Of a stretch of DNA of 64,000 nucleotides, positions 1-8,748 are shown one piece after another (position 1 is the first letter of the stretch; each line of letters begins with the position of its first letter). Source of the DNA: Gordonia shandongensis DSM 45094. Its GTDB lineage: Bacteria > Actinomycetota > Actinomycetes > Mycobacteriales > Mycobacteriaceae. A program made the translations under genes and the position numbers. The stretch lies in the NCBI RefSeq assembly GCF_000423025.1, contig NZ_AUHE01000002.1, forward strand, positions 372,001 through 436,000, in the 5' to 3' direction. A model generated the notes under the pieces. The model ran no database searches and was not told where the DNA came from. It was given only the letters and a program-made list of their open reading frames with translations.

Positions 1-143
1 GGCTGGCCGCCGAGGGCATCACACGGACGGCCGTGATCTTCGTCGGACGAGTGGTGGAGGCGGACGGCCAGCCCGACGCCGTCGACAGCTACCTGTACTC
101 GCACGCCCGGATCGCCAAACTCCGGGGCCGCGCGGATGTCTGA
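1..143 (+). CDS. cobM: CobM C-terminus (precorrin-4 C11-methyltransferase), partial
   Basis: This is the 3' end of a gene that begins before the window; 46 codons are visible, ending in TGA. The translated tail contains VIFVGRVV and then DSYLYSHAR, which matches the C-terminal strand and closing helix of CobM (precorrin-4 C11-methyltransferase, an SAM-dependent tetrapyrrole methylase of the aerobic B12 pathway). Its stop overlaps the cobK start by 8 bases, so the two are translationally coupled. The catalytic part is outside the window, so the call rests on the tail and on the neighbours. Confidence 0.8.
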   Translation, partial: LAAEGITRTAVIFVGRVVEADGQPDAVDSYLYSHARIAKLRGRADV

Positions 144-924
144 CCGGGTCCGGAGTCGACGGGTCCTCATCCTCGGCGGCACCGGTGAGGCACGCGACTT
201 GGCCCGACTGCTCGCCGCCGCCGACGTCCCCTTCGTGAGTTCGCTGGCCGGCCGGGTCCGCAATCCCAGACTGCCCGTCGGCGAGGTCCGCATCGGCGGC
301 TTCGGCGGGGTGGACGCGATGGCCGAGTGGCTCACCGACAACGGCATCACCGACGTCGTCGACGCCACCCACCCGTTCGCCGCGCGAATCACCCCCCACG
401 CCGTCTCCGCCAGTCGGACCGCGGGCGTACGGTACCTGCGACTGGCGCGGCCCGCGTGGGAGCAGGGAGCAGGCGACCGGTGGGTCCGCGTGCCCGACAT
501 CGATGCGGCCGCCGATGCGGTGGCCGTGCGCGGCGGCCGCGTGATGCTCACGACGGGACGGCAGGACGTCGCGGCCTTCGCGGCGATCCGCGACGCGTGG
601 TTCCTGATCCGCGTGGTCGACGAACCCGACGGCGCGATGCCGCCGCAACGGATCGTCCTGCGGTCTCGCGGCCCCTACGGAATCGACGACGAACGGCGGC
701 TGCTGCGCGACCATCGCATCGAACTGCTGGTCACCAAGAACAGCGGGGGAGCCATGACCGCGGCGAAGCTTCGCGCGGCCGCCGAACTGGGCATCGAGGT
801 GATCGTCGTCGACCGTCCCGCCGAACCCGAGGACGTCGACACGGCCGGCACCGCTGCCGATGCCGCCGATGCGATCCTCGACGGGCCGCCCGTCGCCGAC
901 GGTCAGTACCGACGCGGCGTGTAG
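136..924 (+). CDS. cobK: Precorrin-6A reductase CobK
   Basis: CobK reduces precorrin-6A to dihydro-precorrin-6 with NADPH in aerobic cobalamin synthesis. The 262-aa product has the family layout: an N-terminal Rossmann start (ILGGTGEARDLA, about residues 12-23), the DATHPFAARI motif near residue 76, a TTGRQD turn near 139, and the C-terminal RGPYGI...LLVTKNSGG segment (about residues 175-200). Length is normal for the family. The ATG lies inside the end of cobM, so it needs no separate promoter. Its 3' end overlaps the convergent cobIJ gene by 22 bases. Confidence 0.95.
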   Translation: MSDRVRSRRVLILGGTGEARDLARLLAAADVPFVSSLAGRVRNPRLPVGEVRIGGFGGVDAMAEWLTDNGITDVVDATHPFAARITPHAVSASRTAGVRYLRLARPAWEQGAGDRWVRVPDIDAAADAVAVRGGRVMLTTGRQDVAAFAAIRDAWFLIRVVDEPDGAMPPQRIVLRSRGPYGIDDERRLLRDHRIELLVTKNSGGAMTAAKLRAAAELGIEVIVVDRPAEPEDVDTAGTAADAADAILDGPPVADGQYRRGV

Positions 925-2420
925 ACCAGATCGCCGCCGGCGCGGCGCGCCACCGTCGTCGTCGACGACCCGATGATCAGCAGGGTCCGCATGTCGACGG
1001 TGTCCGGATCGAAGTCGGCGACCGTCGTGACGGTGAGCCGCTGCCCGGGACCCCCCACATCGCGCCCCTGGATCACGACGCGGTCGGGCTCCACGAGCTC
1101 GGCGAGCAACGTCGCCAGACGGGTGATCTGCTCGCGACGCCGCGGTGATGCCGGATTGTAGATCGCCACCACCAGATCGGCGGCGATCGCGTGCCGAAGC
1201 CGATCGGCGATGACCGATTCCGGCTTGAGCAGATCCGACAGCGAGATCACGGCGAAGTCGTGGCCCAGGGGAGCGCCCACGGCGGCGGCGACCGCATGCG
1301 CCGCGCTGACGCCCGGGGCCACGCGCACCGGGACCCGGCCCCACCGCGGTTCGGCGGCGACCTCGGCGACGGCGGAGGCCATGGCGAACACGCCCGGGTC
1401 CCCGGAGGAGATGACCGCCACTCGACCGCCGCGCGCCGCGAGGTCGAGGGCGAATTCGGCGCGTTCGGCCTCCACACGATTGTCGCTGGCGTGCACCCGC
1501 TGGCCGGGTCGGGCCGCGACTCGGTGCAGGTAGGTCTTGTAACCGACCAGATCGGTCGCCGCCGCCAACTCGGCCGCCACCTGGGGGGTCGTCTGATCGA
1601 CGGGTCCCGGACCGAGTCCGACCACGACCACTTCGCCGTGCGGACGGTCGCCGCCCGCGGCGAGTGGATTGTTCCGCCGACCCGGCACCACGATGAGCGA
1701 GAAGTAGGGGACCGATTCGGGATCGACGTCGACCACCCGCGCGATCCGCTGGCGTTCCGTCGTCGCCCGCTCCACATACCAGGCCTCGTCGAGACGACCG
1801 GCCGCGGCGAGGGCGTCACGGACCTTGACGAACGTCCGACCGAGCTTCATGACCGCCAGAGCGTCACCCGAGCGCAGATGCGCCACGAGTTCCCCGGTCT
1901 CCGCGGTCCCCGGGAGCACCGTGAGGGTCTCCTCGCCCTCCACCAACGGGATTCCCAGCGCGGCAGATGATGCGTTCACCGAGGTCACACCGGGGATGAT
2001 CTCCGCGTCGAAACGGTCCGACAGCCGCTTGTGCATGTGCATGTAGGAGCTGAAGAACAGCGGATCGCCCTCGGCGAGCAGTGCCACGCTGCGGCCGGCT
2101 GCCAGATGGTCCGCGAGGAGCGCGGCACTTCGGGTGTAGAAATCGGCCATCGCTCCGGCGTATCCGCCGGGGTGATCGGTGGTCTCGACGGTCAGCGGAT
2201 ACATCAGCCGCTCCTCGACCTGGCCGGTGCGCAGATAGGGTTCGGCGACCGATCGGGCGATCGAATTACCGTGCCGCGCACAGTGATATGCAATCACGTC
2301 GGCTTCGCCGATGACGCGAGCCGCCTTGACCGTCACCAACTCCGAATCCCCCGGGCCCAGCCCGACACCCCACAGCTTTCCGGGGTCGGGCGCATCGGGT
2401 GCGGAGGTCGCGGCGGTCAT
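903..2420 (-). CDS. cobIJ: CobIJ fusion: precorrin-2 C20- and precorrin-3B C17-methyltransferase
   Basis: This 505-aa protein is a natural fusion of two SAM-dependent tetrapyrrole methylases. The first half (about residues 1-245) begins KLWGVGLGPGDSELVT and is CobI (precorrin-2 C20-methyltransferase). The second half starts near residue 260 with EVVVVGLGPGP and is CobJ (precorrin-3B C17-methyltransferase, the ring-contraction step), ending in the family IIGSSTT segment. The same fusion is known in mycobacteria. The ATG at 2420 is chosen because it forms an ATGA overlap with the cobH stop; an upstream in-frame ATG would add 37 unlikely Arg-rich residues. Order on this strand is cobG-cobH-cobIJ. 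Confidence 0.94.
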   Translation of the reverse strand: MTAATSAPDAPDPGKLWGVGLGPGDSELVTVKAARVIGEADVIAYHCARHGNSIARSVAEPYLRTGQVEERLMYPLTVETTDHPGGYAGAMADFYTRSAALLADHLAAGRSVALLAEGDPLFFSSYMHMHKRLSDRFDAEIIPGVTSVNASSAALGIPLVEGEETLTVLPGTAETGELVAHLRSGDALAVMKLGRTFVKVRDALAAAGRLDEAWYVERATTERQRIARVVDVDPESVPYFSLIVVPGRRNNPLAAGGDRPHGEVVVVGLGPGPVDQTTPQVAAELAAATDLVGYKTYLHRVAARPGQRVHASDNRVEAERAEFALDLAARGGRVAVISSGDPGVFAMASAVAEVAAEPRWGRVPVRVAPGVSAAHAVAAAVGAPLGHDFAVISLSDLLKPESVIADRLRHAIAADLVVAIYNPASPRRREQITRLATLLAELVEPDRVVIQGRDVGGPGQRLTVTTVADFDPDTVDMRTLLIIGSSTTTVARRAGGDLVYTPRRY

Positions 2421-3040
2421 TCGACGACGCTCGCCAGCGCGTTCACCGCAGCGGCGGTGATGGCCGAACCGCCGCGGCGACCGGTCACGGTGATGAACTC
2501 CAGATCGGTGCGGGCGGCGAGCGCCTCGCACGACTCGGCCGCTCCGACGAATCCGACGGGCGCCCCGACGATCGCCGCGGGCGGCGGCGCCCCGGCGTCG
2601 ATCATGTCCAGGAGTGCGAACAATGCGGTCGGGGCGTTCCCGATCGCGACGACCGCGCGGTCGAGGTCGTCACGCCAGTATTCGAGAGCGGCCGCGGTCC
2701 GGGTGTTTCCGATCCGCTCGGCGAGTTCGGCGATACCGGGTTCGCGCAGATGGCAGCGGATCTCATTGTCCGCCGGGAGGCGGGCCCGGGTGATTCCGGA
2801 CGCCACCATGTTGGTGTCGCACAGGACGGGACCGCCCGCCGCGAGGGCGGCTCGTGCGGAAGCCACCACGCCCGGCGACGCGACCACGTCGCGGACCAGG
2901 TCCGTCTGTCCCGAGGCATGGATCATCCGCACCACGACCGGTTCGAGATCGGCCGCCACGGAACTCAGGTCGGACTCCGACCGGATGATTGCAAAGGACC
3001 GACGGTAGATCTCTGCACCGTCGCGCACGTACTCGCTCAT
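2417..3040 (-). CDS. cobH: Precorrin-8X methylmutase CobH
   Basis: CobH moves a methyl group from C11 to C12, turning precorrin-8X into hydrogenobyrinate. The 207-aa product has the N-terminal IYRRSFAIIRSE segment, the RMIHASGQ motif that carries the catalytic His (about residue 41), and the substrate-binding stretches AALEYW and GAPVGFVGAAESCEAL near the C terminus. Length is typical. It sits 27 nt downstream of cobG and overlaps cobIJ by 4 bases, so the three form one minus-strand operon. Confidence 0.95.
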   Translation of the reverse strand: MSEYVRDGAEIYRRSFAIIRSESDLSSVAADLEPVVVRMIHASGQTDLVRDVVASPGVVASARAALAAGGPVLCDTNMVASGITRARLPADNEIRCHLREPGIAELAERIGNTRTAAALEYWRDDLDRAVVAIGNAPTALFALLDMIDAGAPPPAAIVGAPVGFVGAAESCEALAARTDLEFITVTGRRGGSAITAAAVNALASVVE

Positions 3041-3067
3041 GATGCGCCCAAGACTACGCAGGCCCGG

Positions 3068-4222
3068 CTAGCCCGCCGAGTGGTACCCGTCTTCCGTCGC
3101 GATCCTCAGCACGTGCGGACCCGCGGGCGAGCCGCAGGCCCGCTCGCAACCGACCCAGTGCTCTCGGCCGCGGGATGCGGTCGCGGTGCCGGCGTCGAGG
3201 TGCGCCGCGAGGTCGGCGCGCACGTCGGCTCGGGACCTGTCGCATCCGGGCAGACCGGTGCACGCGCTGTAGCGAGTCCACGGCGACCCGGCATCGAAGT
3301 CGAAACCGAGCGGCGCCAACACGCGCACGACCGTCTCGGCGACCGTCTCGGACAGATCGGCGAGCAGGATCTCGCGGTCGGGGGTCACGATCACCGGTGC
3401 ACCGACCGCAGCGACGTAGCGCGCCTGCTCAGCGGTCAACCGTCCGAACGGGACCACCGCTCCGAGCAGGACGCGTCCGTCGGTCTGCTCCATCCAGCCG
3501 ACACGCGGCGAGCCCGCGGACCCCGCGATCGCGCCGGCATCGACCGGGGGCGCCGAGCCGGGTCGACCGTGTGCCGCCGCGCCGCTGAACACGGCGTCGA
3601 CGACGGCGGTGTCCGCCGAACCGATCCGCCAGTGCCCCTCGGCCCTCCGCAGGAAGTCCTCGGCGACGCCGAGCATCGCGCTCGGCGCATCCGCGAGCGA
3701 GACGAGCCGTGCTGTCCGGCGACCGGCCACCAGCAGCTCCGCCTCGTCGGCGCCGGCGGCGATGATCGCCACGTCGGTCGACCGCCCGACCACGTCGCCG
3801 CGACCGTCGTCGAGCCCGAACCAGAATCGTCCCGACAGGCCGCGCGCGGCATCGGAGCCGCGTAGGAGTCGGTCGAGTTCCTCGGCGACACCCCACAGAT
3901 CGGCGCGTCCGCCGATACGTCCGCTCAACGGCGACACGGTGACGTTCCGAACCCGATCGTGTTCTGCCCCCGCCGCGAGACCCGCGACCTCCATGCGCCG
4001 GGCGAAGTCTTCGACGACCTCCGGCGCCAGCCCGCGGACCTGCACGTTCCCGCGAACTGTGAGTTCCACGCCGCCGTCACCGAGATCGTCGGCGGCCGTC
4101 GCCAGGGCGTCGAGTGCAACGGCCTCGATGCGTCCGCCGGTCAATCGGATCCGGGCCAGCCGTCCATCGGCCGCCTCGTGGGTCCGAAAGACTCCGGGGC
4201 AACGGTCCGCTCGTGTCGTCAC
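3068..4222 (-). CDS. cobG: Precorrin-3B synthase CobG
   Basis: CobG is the O2-dependent monooxygenase that makes precorrin-3B, the marker of the aerobic B12 route. It is related to sulfite and nitrite reductases. The 384-aa product carries the siroheme/Fe-S cysteine pairs near its C terminus: CTGLPGCDRS followed about 37 residues later by GCERACGSP. The GTG at 4222 is preferred because a TACCGT hexamer (4229-4234) ends 6 nt upstream, as in a leaderless transcript; the longer in-frame start would add 16 residues that run into the promoter. It heads the cobG-cobH-cobIJ operon. Confidence 0.93.
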   Translation of the reverse strand: MTTRADRCPGVFRTHEAADGRLARIRLTGGRIEAVALDALATAADDLGDGGVELTVRGNVQVRGLAPEVVEDFARRMEVAGLAAGAEHDRVRNVTVSPLSGRIGGRADLWGVAEELDRLLRGSDAARGLSGRFWFGLDDGRGDVVGRSTDVAIIAAGADEAELLVAGRRTARLVSLADAPSAMLGVAEDFLRRAEGHWRIGSADTAVVDAVFSGAAAHGRPGSAPPVDAGAIAGSAGSPRVGWMEQTDGRVLLGAVVPFGRLTAEQARYVAAVGAPVIVTPDREILLADLSETVAETVVRVLAPLGFDFDAGSPWTRYSACTGLPGCDRSRADVRADLAAHLDAGTATASRGREHWVGCERACGSPAGPHVLRIATEDGYHSAG

Positions 4223-4228
4223 GGTTCC

Positions 4229-4234
4229 ACGGTA
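4229..4234 (-). promoter_or_regulatory. Putative -10 element of cobG (leaderless)
   Basis: On the minus strand the hexamer TACCGT ends 6 nt before the cobG GTG. That spacing puts the transcription start at or next to the start codon. No convincing -35 is visible. The assignment is inferred from spacing and from similar arrangements elsewhere in the window. Confidence 0.45.
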
Positions 4235-4274
4235 GTCGGGTCGAGCATCCCGCGGTCGTCTCGGGCACACCGAC

Positions 4275-4280
4275 TACAGT
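4275..4280 (+). promoter_or_regulatory. Putative -10 element for the cobN riboswitch leader
   Basis: TACAGT lies just upstream of the conserved riboswitch core and would start a leader RNA of about 170 nt. It is back to back with the cobG promoter, about 40 bases away. Confidence 0.4.
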
Positions 4281-4286
4281 GAGGCC

Positions 4287-4440
4287 CAGCCTGCGCGGCG
4301 GAAGCCGGTTCGACTCCGGCACGGACGCGCCACTGTGTGGGTCGACGACCGGACGGTCGTCGACCCGAGTCAGACCCGCCACCGCAGGCGCCGTCGTGCC
4401 GCCGGCGCGATGTGGACCGCACGACGCCGGGCGCGCATCC
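4287..4440 (+). ncRNA. Cobalamin riboswitch upstream of cobN
   Basis: The leader shows the cobalamin riboswitch core. A GGAAGCCGG arm pairs with CTCCGGC, and the invariant B12-box-type run GCGCCACTGT is at 4327-4336. A perfect 12-bp hairpin follows (4339-4350 pairing with 4355-4366), then GAGTCAGACC at 4367-4376. These parts occur in the order and spacing of the class. A GC-rich tract follows before the cobN ribosome site (AGGAG at about 4447), which suggests control of translation. High B12 would be expected to shut off cobN. The outer boundaries are approximate. Confidence 0.9.
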
Positions 4441-4458
4441 CCGGCGAGGAGTACACCT

Positions 4459-7400
4459 GTGATCACGCTGCTCTCGACGTCCGACACCGATCTTCGGACG
4501 GCCGCCACGTGCGGCGCGGACTATCGCGTCGCGAATCCCGCCCGCATCCTCATCGACGACCTTCCCGGTCTGCTGGACGGCGCCGATCTCGTCGTGGTCC
4601 GACTGCTCGGCGGAAAGCAGGCGTGGGAGGACGGGCTCGCCGCGGTGCTGCGCGGTCCCGCACCGGTGATCGTGCTCTCCGGCGAGCACAATCCCGATCC
4701 GGACCTCATGGCGCTGTCGACGGTTCCGGCGGGTGTGGCGGCCCAGGCGCACGACTACTTCGTCGCCGGAGGCCGCGAGAATCTGGTGTCGGTCCACAAC
4801 TTCCTGTCCGACACCGTCCTGCTCACCGGACTCGGCTTCGACGTCCCCGTGCAGGCACCCGACTGGGGCGTCCTGGACCGCCCCGCCGGCGACCTGCCCG
4901 ACGATTCACCGCGTGTCGGCGTGCTGTACTACCGCGCCCAGCACCTGGCCGGGAACACCGACTACATCACCGCACTGTGCGATGCCGTCGAAGCGGCGGG
5001 GGCTCAGGCCGAGGGCGTCTTCTGCGCCTCCCTGCGCACCGCGCCGGACGATCTCATCGCCCACTTCGCCGGATACGACGCCCTGATCGTCACGGTTCTG
5101 GCCGCCGGCGGCGCGACTCCCGCCCTGGCCTCCGCCGGCGGGGACGACGAGTCGTGGAACGTCGAGCGGCTGGCCGCCCTCGACATCCCCATTCTCCAGG
5201 GACTGTGCTCCACGTCGTCGCGCGCCGACTGGGAGGCCAGTGACGACGGCATGACGCCCCTCGACGTCGCCAGTCAGGTCGCGGTGCCCGAGTTCGACGG
5301 CCGCATCATCACGACGGTGTTCTCGTTCAAGGAGTTCGACGATAACGGCCTGCCGTACTACGCACCGGACGCCGAGCGCTGCGCCCGGGTGGCCGGGGTC
5401 GCGGTCTCGCACGCGCGCCTGCGCCACATCGACGCCGGCGACAAACGGGTGGCGCTGCTGCTGTCCGCGTACCCGACCAAGCATGCGCGCATCGGCAACG
5501 CCGTCGGCCTCGACACCCCCCGCAGCGTGGTCCACGTCCTGCGCGCCCTGCGAGCGGCGGGCTACGACGTCGGGCCGGCGACCGGTGACGACGCCGTCCC
5601 GGGATTCGGCGATACACCCGCCGACGACGATCCCGACGCACTCATGCACGCCCTGATCGACGCCGGGGGACAGGATCCCGACTGGCTCACCGAGGAGGCG
5701 CTCGCCGCCAATCCCGTCCGCGTCTCGGCGGCCGACTACACGGAATGGTTCGCCACCCTGCCGCGCGAACTCCGCGACGCGGTGGTCGAGCACTGGGGGC
5801 CGCCACCCGGCGAGCTGTTCGTCGACCGCAGCGCGAACCCCGACGGCGATCTGGTGATCGCGGCCATGATCTTCGGCAACGTGGTCCTGCTCGTGCAGCC
5901 GCCGCGCGGTTTCGGTGAGAACCCGGTCGCGATCTACCACGACCCCGACCTCCCGCCGACTCACCACTATCTGGCGACGTATCGGTGGCTGGCGTCGCGG
6001 CCCGAACGGGACGGTTGGGGATTCGGCGCCGACGCCGTGGTGCACGTCGGCAAGCACGGCAACCTCGAATGGCTGCCCGGAAAGATGGTGGCGATGTCCG
6101 CGTCCTGCGGCACGGATGCCGCGCTGGGCGACCTGCCGCTCATCTACCCGTTCCTGGTCAACGACCCGGGTGAGGGGACACAGGCCAAGCGCCGGGCGCA
6201 CGCCGTCCTGATCGACCACCTCATCCCGCCGATGGCCCGCGCCGAGACCTACGGCGACATCAACCGGCTCGAGCAGCTGCTCGACGAACACGCGAACATC
6301 TCGGCGCTCGATCCGGCGAAACTGCCGGCGATCCGTCAGCAGATCTGGACGCTCCTCACCGCAGCCAAGATGGACCAGGATCTGGGTCTGGCCGAACGGC
6401 CCGAGGAAGACGTCTTCGACGACATGCTGCTCGACGTCGACGGGTGGCTCTGCGAGATCAAGGACGCCGCGATCCGGGACGGACTCCACGTGCTCGGGCA
6501 GGCGCCCGACGGCGAGACGGAGGTCGACCTGGTGCTCGCGATGCTGCGGGCACGCCAGCTGTGGGGCGGGGCGCACACGCTTCCCGGCCTGCGGGAAGCC
6601 CTCGGGCTGGTGGAGAACGGGTCGGCCCGCGCCGACGTCGACCGCGTCGAGACGCTCGCCCGCGACCTGGTCACGGCATGCGCCGCCGGGGACTGGTCGG
6701 CCAACGCGGTCGAGTCGGCCGCGGCCGGTCACCCCGCCGCGGTCCGCGACATCCTGTCGTTCGCGGCGACCGAGGTGATTCCACGCCTGCGGGCCACGAC
6801 GTGCGAGATCGACCGCGTCCTGGAGGCCCTCGCGGGTGGTTTCATCCCCGCCGGGCCGAGCGGATCTCCGCTCCGCGGGCTGATCAACGTGCTCCCGACC
6901 GGACGCAACTTCTACTCCGTCGACCCCAAGGCCGTCCCGTCACAGCTCGCCGCCGAGACCGGTCGGGCGATGGCCGACTCGCTGCTCGAGCGGTACCTCG
7001 CCGACCACGGGGAGTACCCGAAGTCGGTCGGACTGTCGGTCTGGGGCACGAGCGCCATGCGCACCTCGGGCGACGACGTCGGGGAGGTGCTCGCCCTGCT
7101 CGGCGTCAGTCCGGTGTGGGACGAGGGATCGCGCCGGGTGGTCGACCTCGAACTGATCCCGCTGCAGGAGCTCGGTCGGCCGCGCGTCGACGTGACCGTC
7201 CGGATCTCCGGGTTCTTCCGCGACGCCTTCTCTCACGTCGTGGCCATGATGGACGACGCGGTGCGCCTCGCTGCGGACGCCGACGAACCCGACGATCAGA
7301 ACTTCGTGGCGGCCCACGCCCGCGCCGCCGTCGCCGAGCACGGAGACGTGCGCCGCGCCACCACCCGGGTGTTCGGTTCGCGACCCGGGACCTACGGCGC

Positions 7401-8094
7401 CGGGCTGTTGCAGCTCATCGACTCCAAGCAGTGGCGCACCGATGAGGATCTGGCAGCCGTTTACACCGAGTGGGGCGGCTACGCCTACGGACGCGGTCTG
7501 GACGGTGTGGCCGCGGTCGACGACATGCGGGCGGCCTACCGTCGGATCGCGGTGGCCGCGAAGAACACCGACACGCGCGAACACGACATCGCGGACTCCG
7601 ACGACTACTTCCAGTTCCACGGCGGGATGGTCGCCACGGTCCGCGCACTCACCGGATCGAGTCCGGAGGCCTACATCGGCGACTCGACGCGACCCGACTC
7701 GGTGCGGACCAGAACACTCCACGAGGAGACCTCCCGGGTGTTCCGCGCACGCGTGGTCAACCCGCGATGGCTGTCGGCTATGCGCCGCCACGGATACAAG
7801 GGCGCATTCGAGATGGCCGCGACCGTCGACTACCTGTTCGGCTACGACGCGACGACCGATGTGGTCGCCGACTGGATGTACGAGCAGCTCACCGAGCAGT
7901 ACGTCCTCGACGAGACCAACCGGGAATTCCTCGACTCGGCGAATCCGTGGGCACTGCACGGGATCACCGAACGGCTCCTGGAGGCCGTCGAACGCAAGAT
8001 GTGGGCGGAGCCGCCGCCCGAGATGCTCGACGAGCTCCGGAAGGTCTACCTGGAGGCCGAAGGCGACATCGAGGGACGCTCCGAGGAGCGGTGA
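4459..8094 (+). CDS. cobN: Cobaltochelatase large subunit CobN
   Basis: CobN is the large subunit of the ATP-dependent aerobic cobaltochelatase (with CobS and CobT-type partners), which inserts Co2+ into hydrogenobyrinate a,c-diamide. The 1211-aa product has the usual CobN/Mg-chelatase BchH length. It contains family motifs such as HVGKHGNLEWLPGK (about residue 528), LPTGRNFYSVDP (about 812) and the C-terminal NPRWLSAMRRHGYKGA segment (about 1100). The GTG at 4459 follows AGGAG by 7 nt and lies right after the riboswitch. The in-frame region upstream is the riboswitch itself, so longer starts are rejected. CobS and CobT are not in this window. Confidence 0.96.
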   Translation: MITLLSTSDTDLRTAATCGADYRVANPARILIDDLPGLLDGADLVVVRLLGGKQAWEDGLAAVLRGPAPVIVLSGEHNPDPDLMALSTVPAGVAAQAHDYFVAGGRENLVSVHNFLSDTVLLTGLGFDVPVQAPDWGVLDRPAGDLPDDSPRVGVLYYRAQHLAGNTDYITALCDAVEAAGAQAEGVFCASLRTAPDDLIAHFAGYDALIVTVLAAGGATPALASAGGDDESWNVERLAALDIPILQGLCSTSSRADWEASDDGMTPLDVASQVAVPEFDGRIITTVFSFKEFDDNGLPYYAPDAERCARVAGVAVSHARLRHIDAGDKRVALLLSAYPTKHARIGNAVGLDTPRSVVHVLRALRAAGYDVGPATGDDAVPGFGDTPADDDPDALMHALIDAGGQDPDWLTEEALAANPVRVSAADYTEWFATLPRELRDAVVEHWGPPPGELFVDRSANPDGDLVIAAMIFGNVVLLVQPPRGFGENPVAIYHDPDLPPTHHYLATYRWLASRPERDGWGFGADAVVHVGKHGNLEWLPGKMVAMSASCGTDAALGDLPLIYPFLVNDPGEGTQAKRRAHAVLIDHLIPPMARAETYGDINRLEQLLDEHANISALDPAKLPAIRQQIWTLLTAAKMDQDLGLAERPEEDVFDDMLLDVDGWLCEIKDAAIRDGLHVLGQAPDGETEVDLVLAMLRARQLWGGAHTLPGLREALGLVENGSARADVDRVETLARDLVTACAAGDWSANAVESAAAGHPAAVRDILSFAATEVIPRLRATTCEIDRVLEALAGGFIPAGPSGSPLRGLINVLPTGRNFYSVDPKAVPSQLAAETGRAMADSLLERYLADHGEYPKSVGLSVWGTSAMRTSGDDVGEVLALLGVSPVWDEGSRRVVDLELIPLQELGRPRVDVTVRISGFFRDAFSHVVAMMDDAVRLAADADEPDDQNFVAAHARAAVAEHGDVRRATTRVFGSRPGTYGAGLLQLIDSKQWRTDEDLAAVYTEWGGYAYGRGLDGVAAVDDMRAAYRRIAVAAKNTDTREHDIADSDDYFQFHGGMVATVRALTGSSPEAYIGDSTRPDSVRTRTLHEETSRVFRARVVNPRWLSAMRRHGYKGAFEMAATVDYLFGYDATTDVVADWMYEQLTEQYVLDETNREFLDSANPWALHGITERLLEAVERKMWAEPPPEMLDELRKVYLEAEGDIEGRSEER

Positions 8095-8159
8095 TGGCGC
8101 TTCGGGAGCAGAATCGCCGTCTCGTTCGTTGACCCGGTGAACGCACGAGAGGACGAGAC

Positions 8160-8702
8160 ATGAGATTCATCTTCGTCGCATACGTCGTGGCCGAGATCGC
8201 GGCGTTCTGGGCGATGGCCCACTTCCTGTCGGTGGGCTGGGCCCTGCTCATCACCGTGGCCGCCGCCGGGATCGGATACGCCGTGCTCGGCGCCCGAGCA
8301 CGCGGTCTCGGGACCGACGTGCGCCGCGCGATACGGCGCGAGACGGCGCCCGGCGGTGCACTGACCGACTCTGCGCTCTTCGCCGTGGCCGCGATCCTGA
8401 CGATCCTCCCGGGCGTCGTGTCGACGGCCGTCGGTCTGCTCCTGATGACGCCGCCGCTGCGCGCCGTGCTGCGTCCACTCGTCGCCGCCGCGGCGGCGCG
8501 ACGCGCATCGATCCTGAGCACGCCGATGACGACGGTGACCACCGGCCGTTTCCGTGGCACCGATTTCCGGGCGGGCGATTTCAGAAACAGGGGGTTCACG
8601 GACGGAGTCGTCGACGGCGATGTGGTCGACACCACCGTCCGCAATCCCGACGGATCAGTGCACGTCGATCAGCCGTCTCTTCCCGAGCCACGCGATCCCT
8701 GA
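8160..8702 (+). CDS. fxsA: FxsA family membrane protein
   Basis: The 180-aa product matches the FxsA family of small membrane proteins, first described in E. coli as suppressing F-plasmid exclusion of phage T7; the cellular role is not clear. Hydrophobic segments lie at about residues 3-20, 26-45 and 75-98, with the family TILPGVVSTAVGLLLM-type stretch. A polar C-terminal tail from about residue 120 is glycine and aspartate rich. GAGAGGA precedes the ATG. M. tuberculosis also keeps an FxsA homologue next to ppm1 and rbpA (from memory), so the neighbourhood is conserved. Confidence 0.85.
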   Translation: MRFIFVAYVVAEIAAFWAMAHFLSVGWALLITVAAAGIGYAVLGARARGLGTDVRRAIRRETAPGGALTDSALFAVAAILTILPGVVSTAVGLLLMTPPLRAVLRPLVAAAAARRASILSTPMTTVTTGRFRGTDFRAGDFRNRGFTDGVVDGDVVDTTVRNPDGSVHVDQPSLPEPRDP

Positions 8703-8748
8703 CGGCCTCGGCGGCACGCGACCCCGGAGTTCTGCGAGACTGTCCACT

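Noticed and set aside
4906-6732. A 608-codon minus-strand frame inside cobN
   Set aside because: It is an antisense shadow with no recognisable domains and no promoter or ribosome site.
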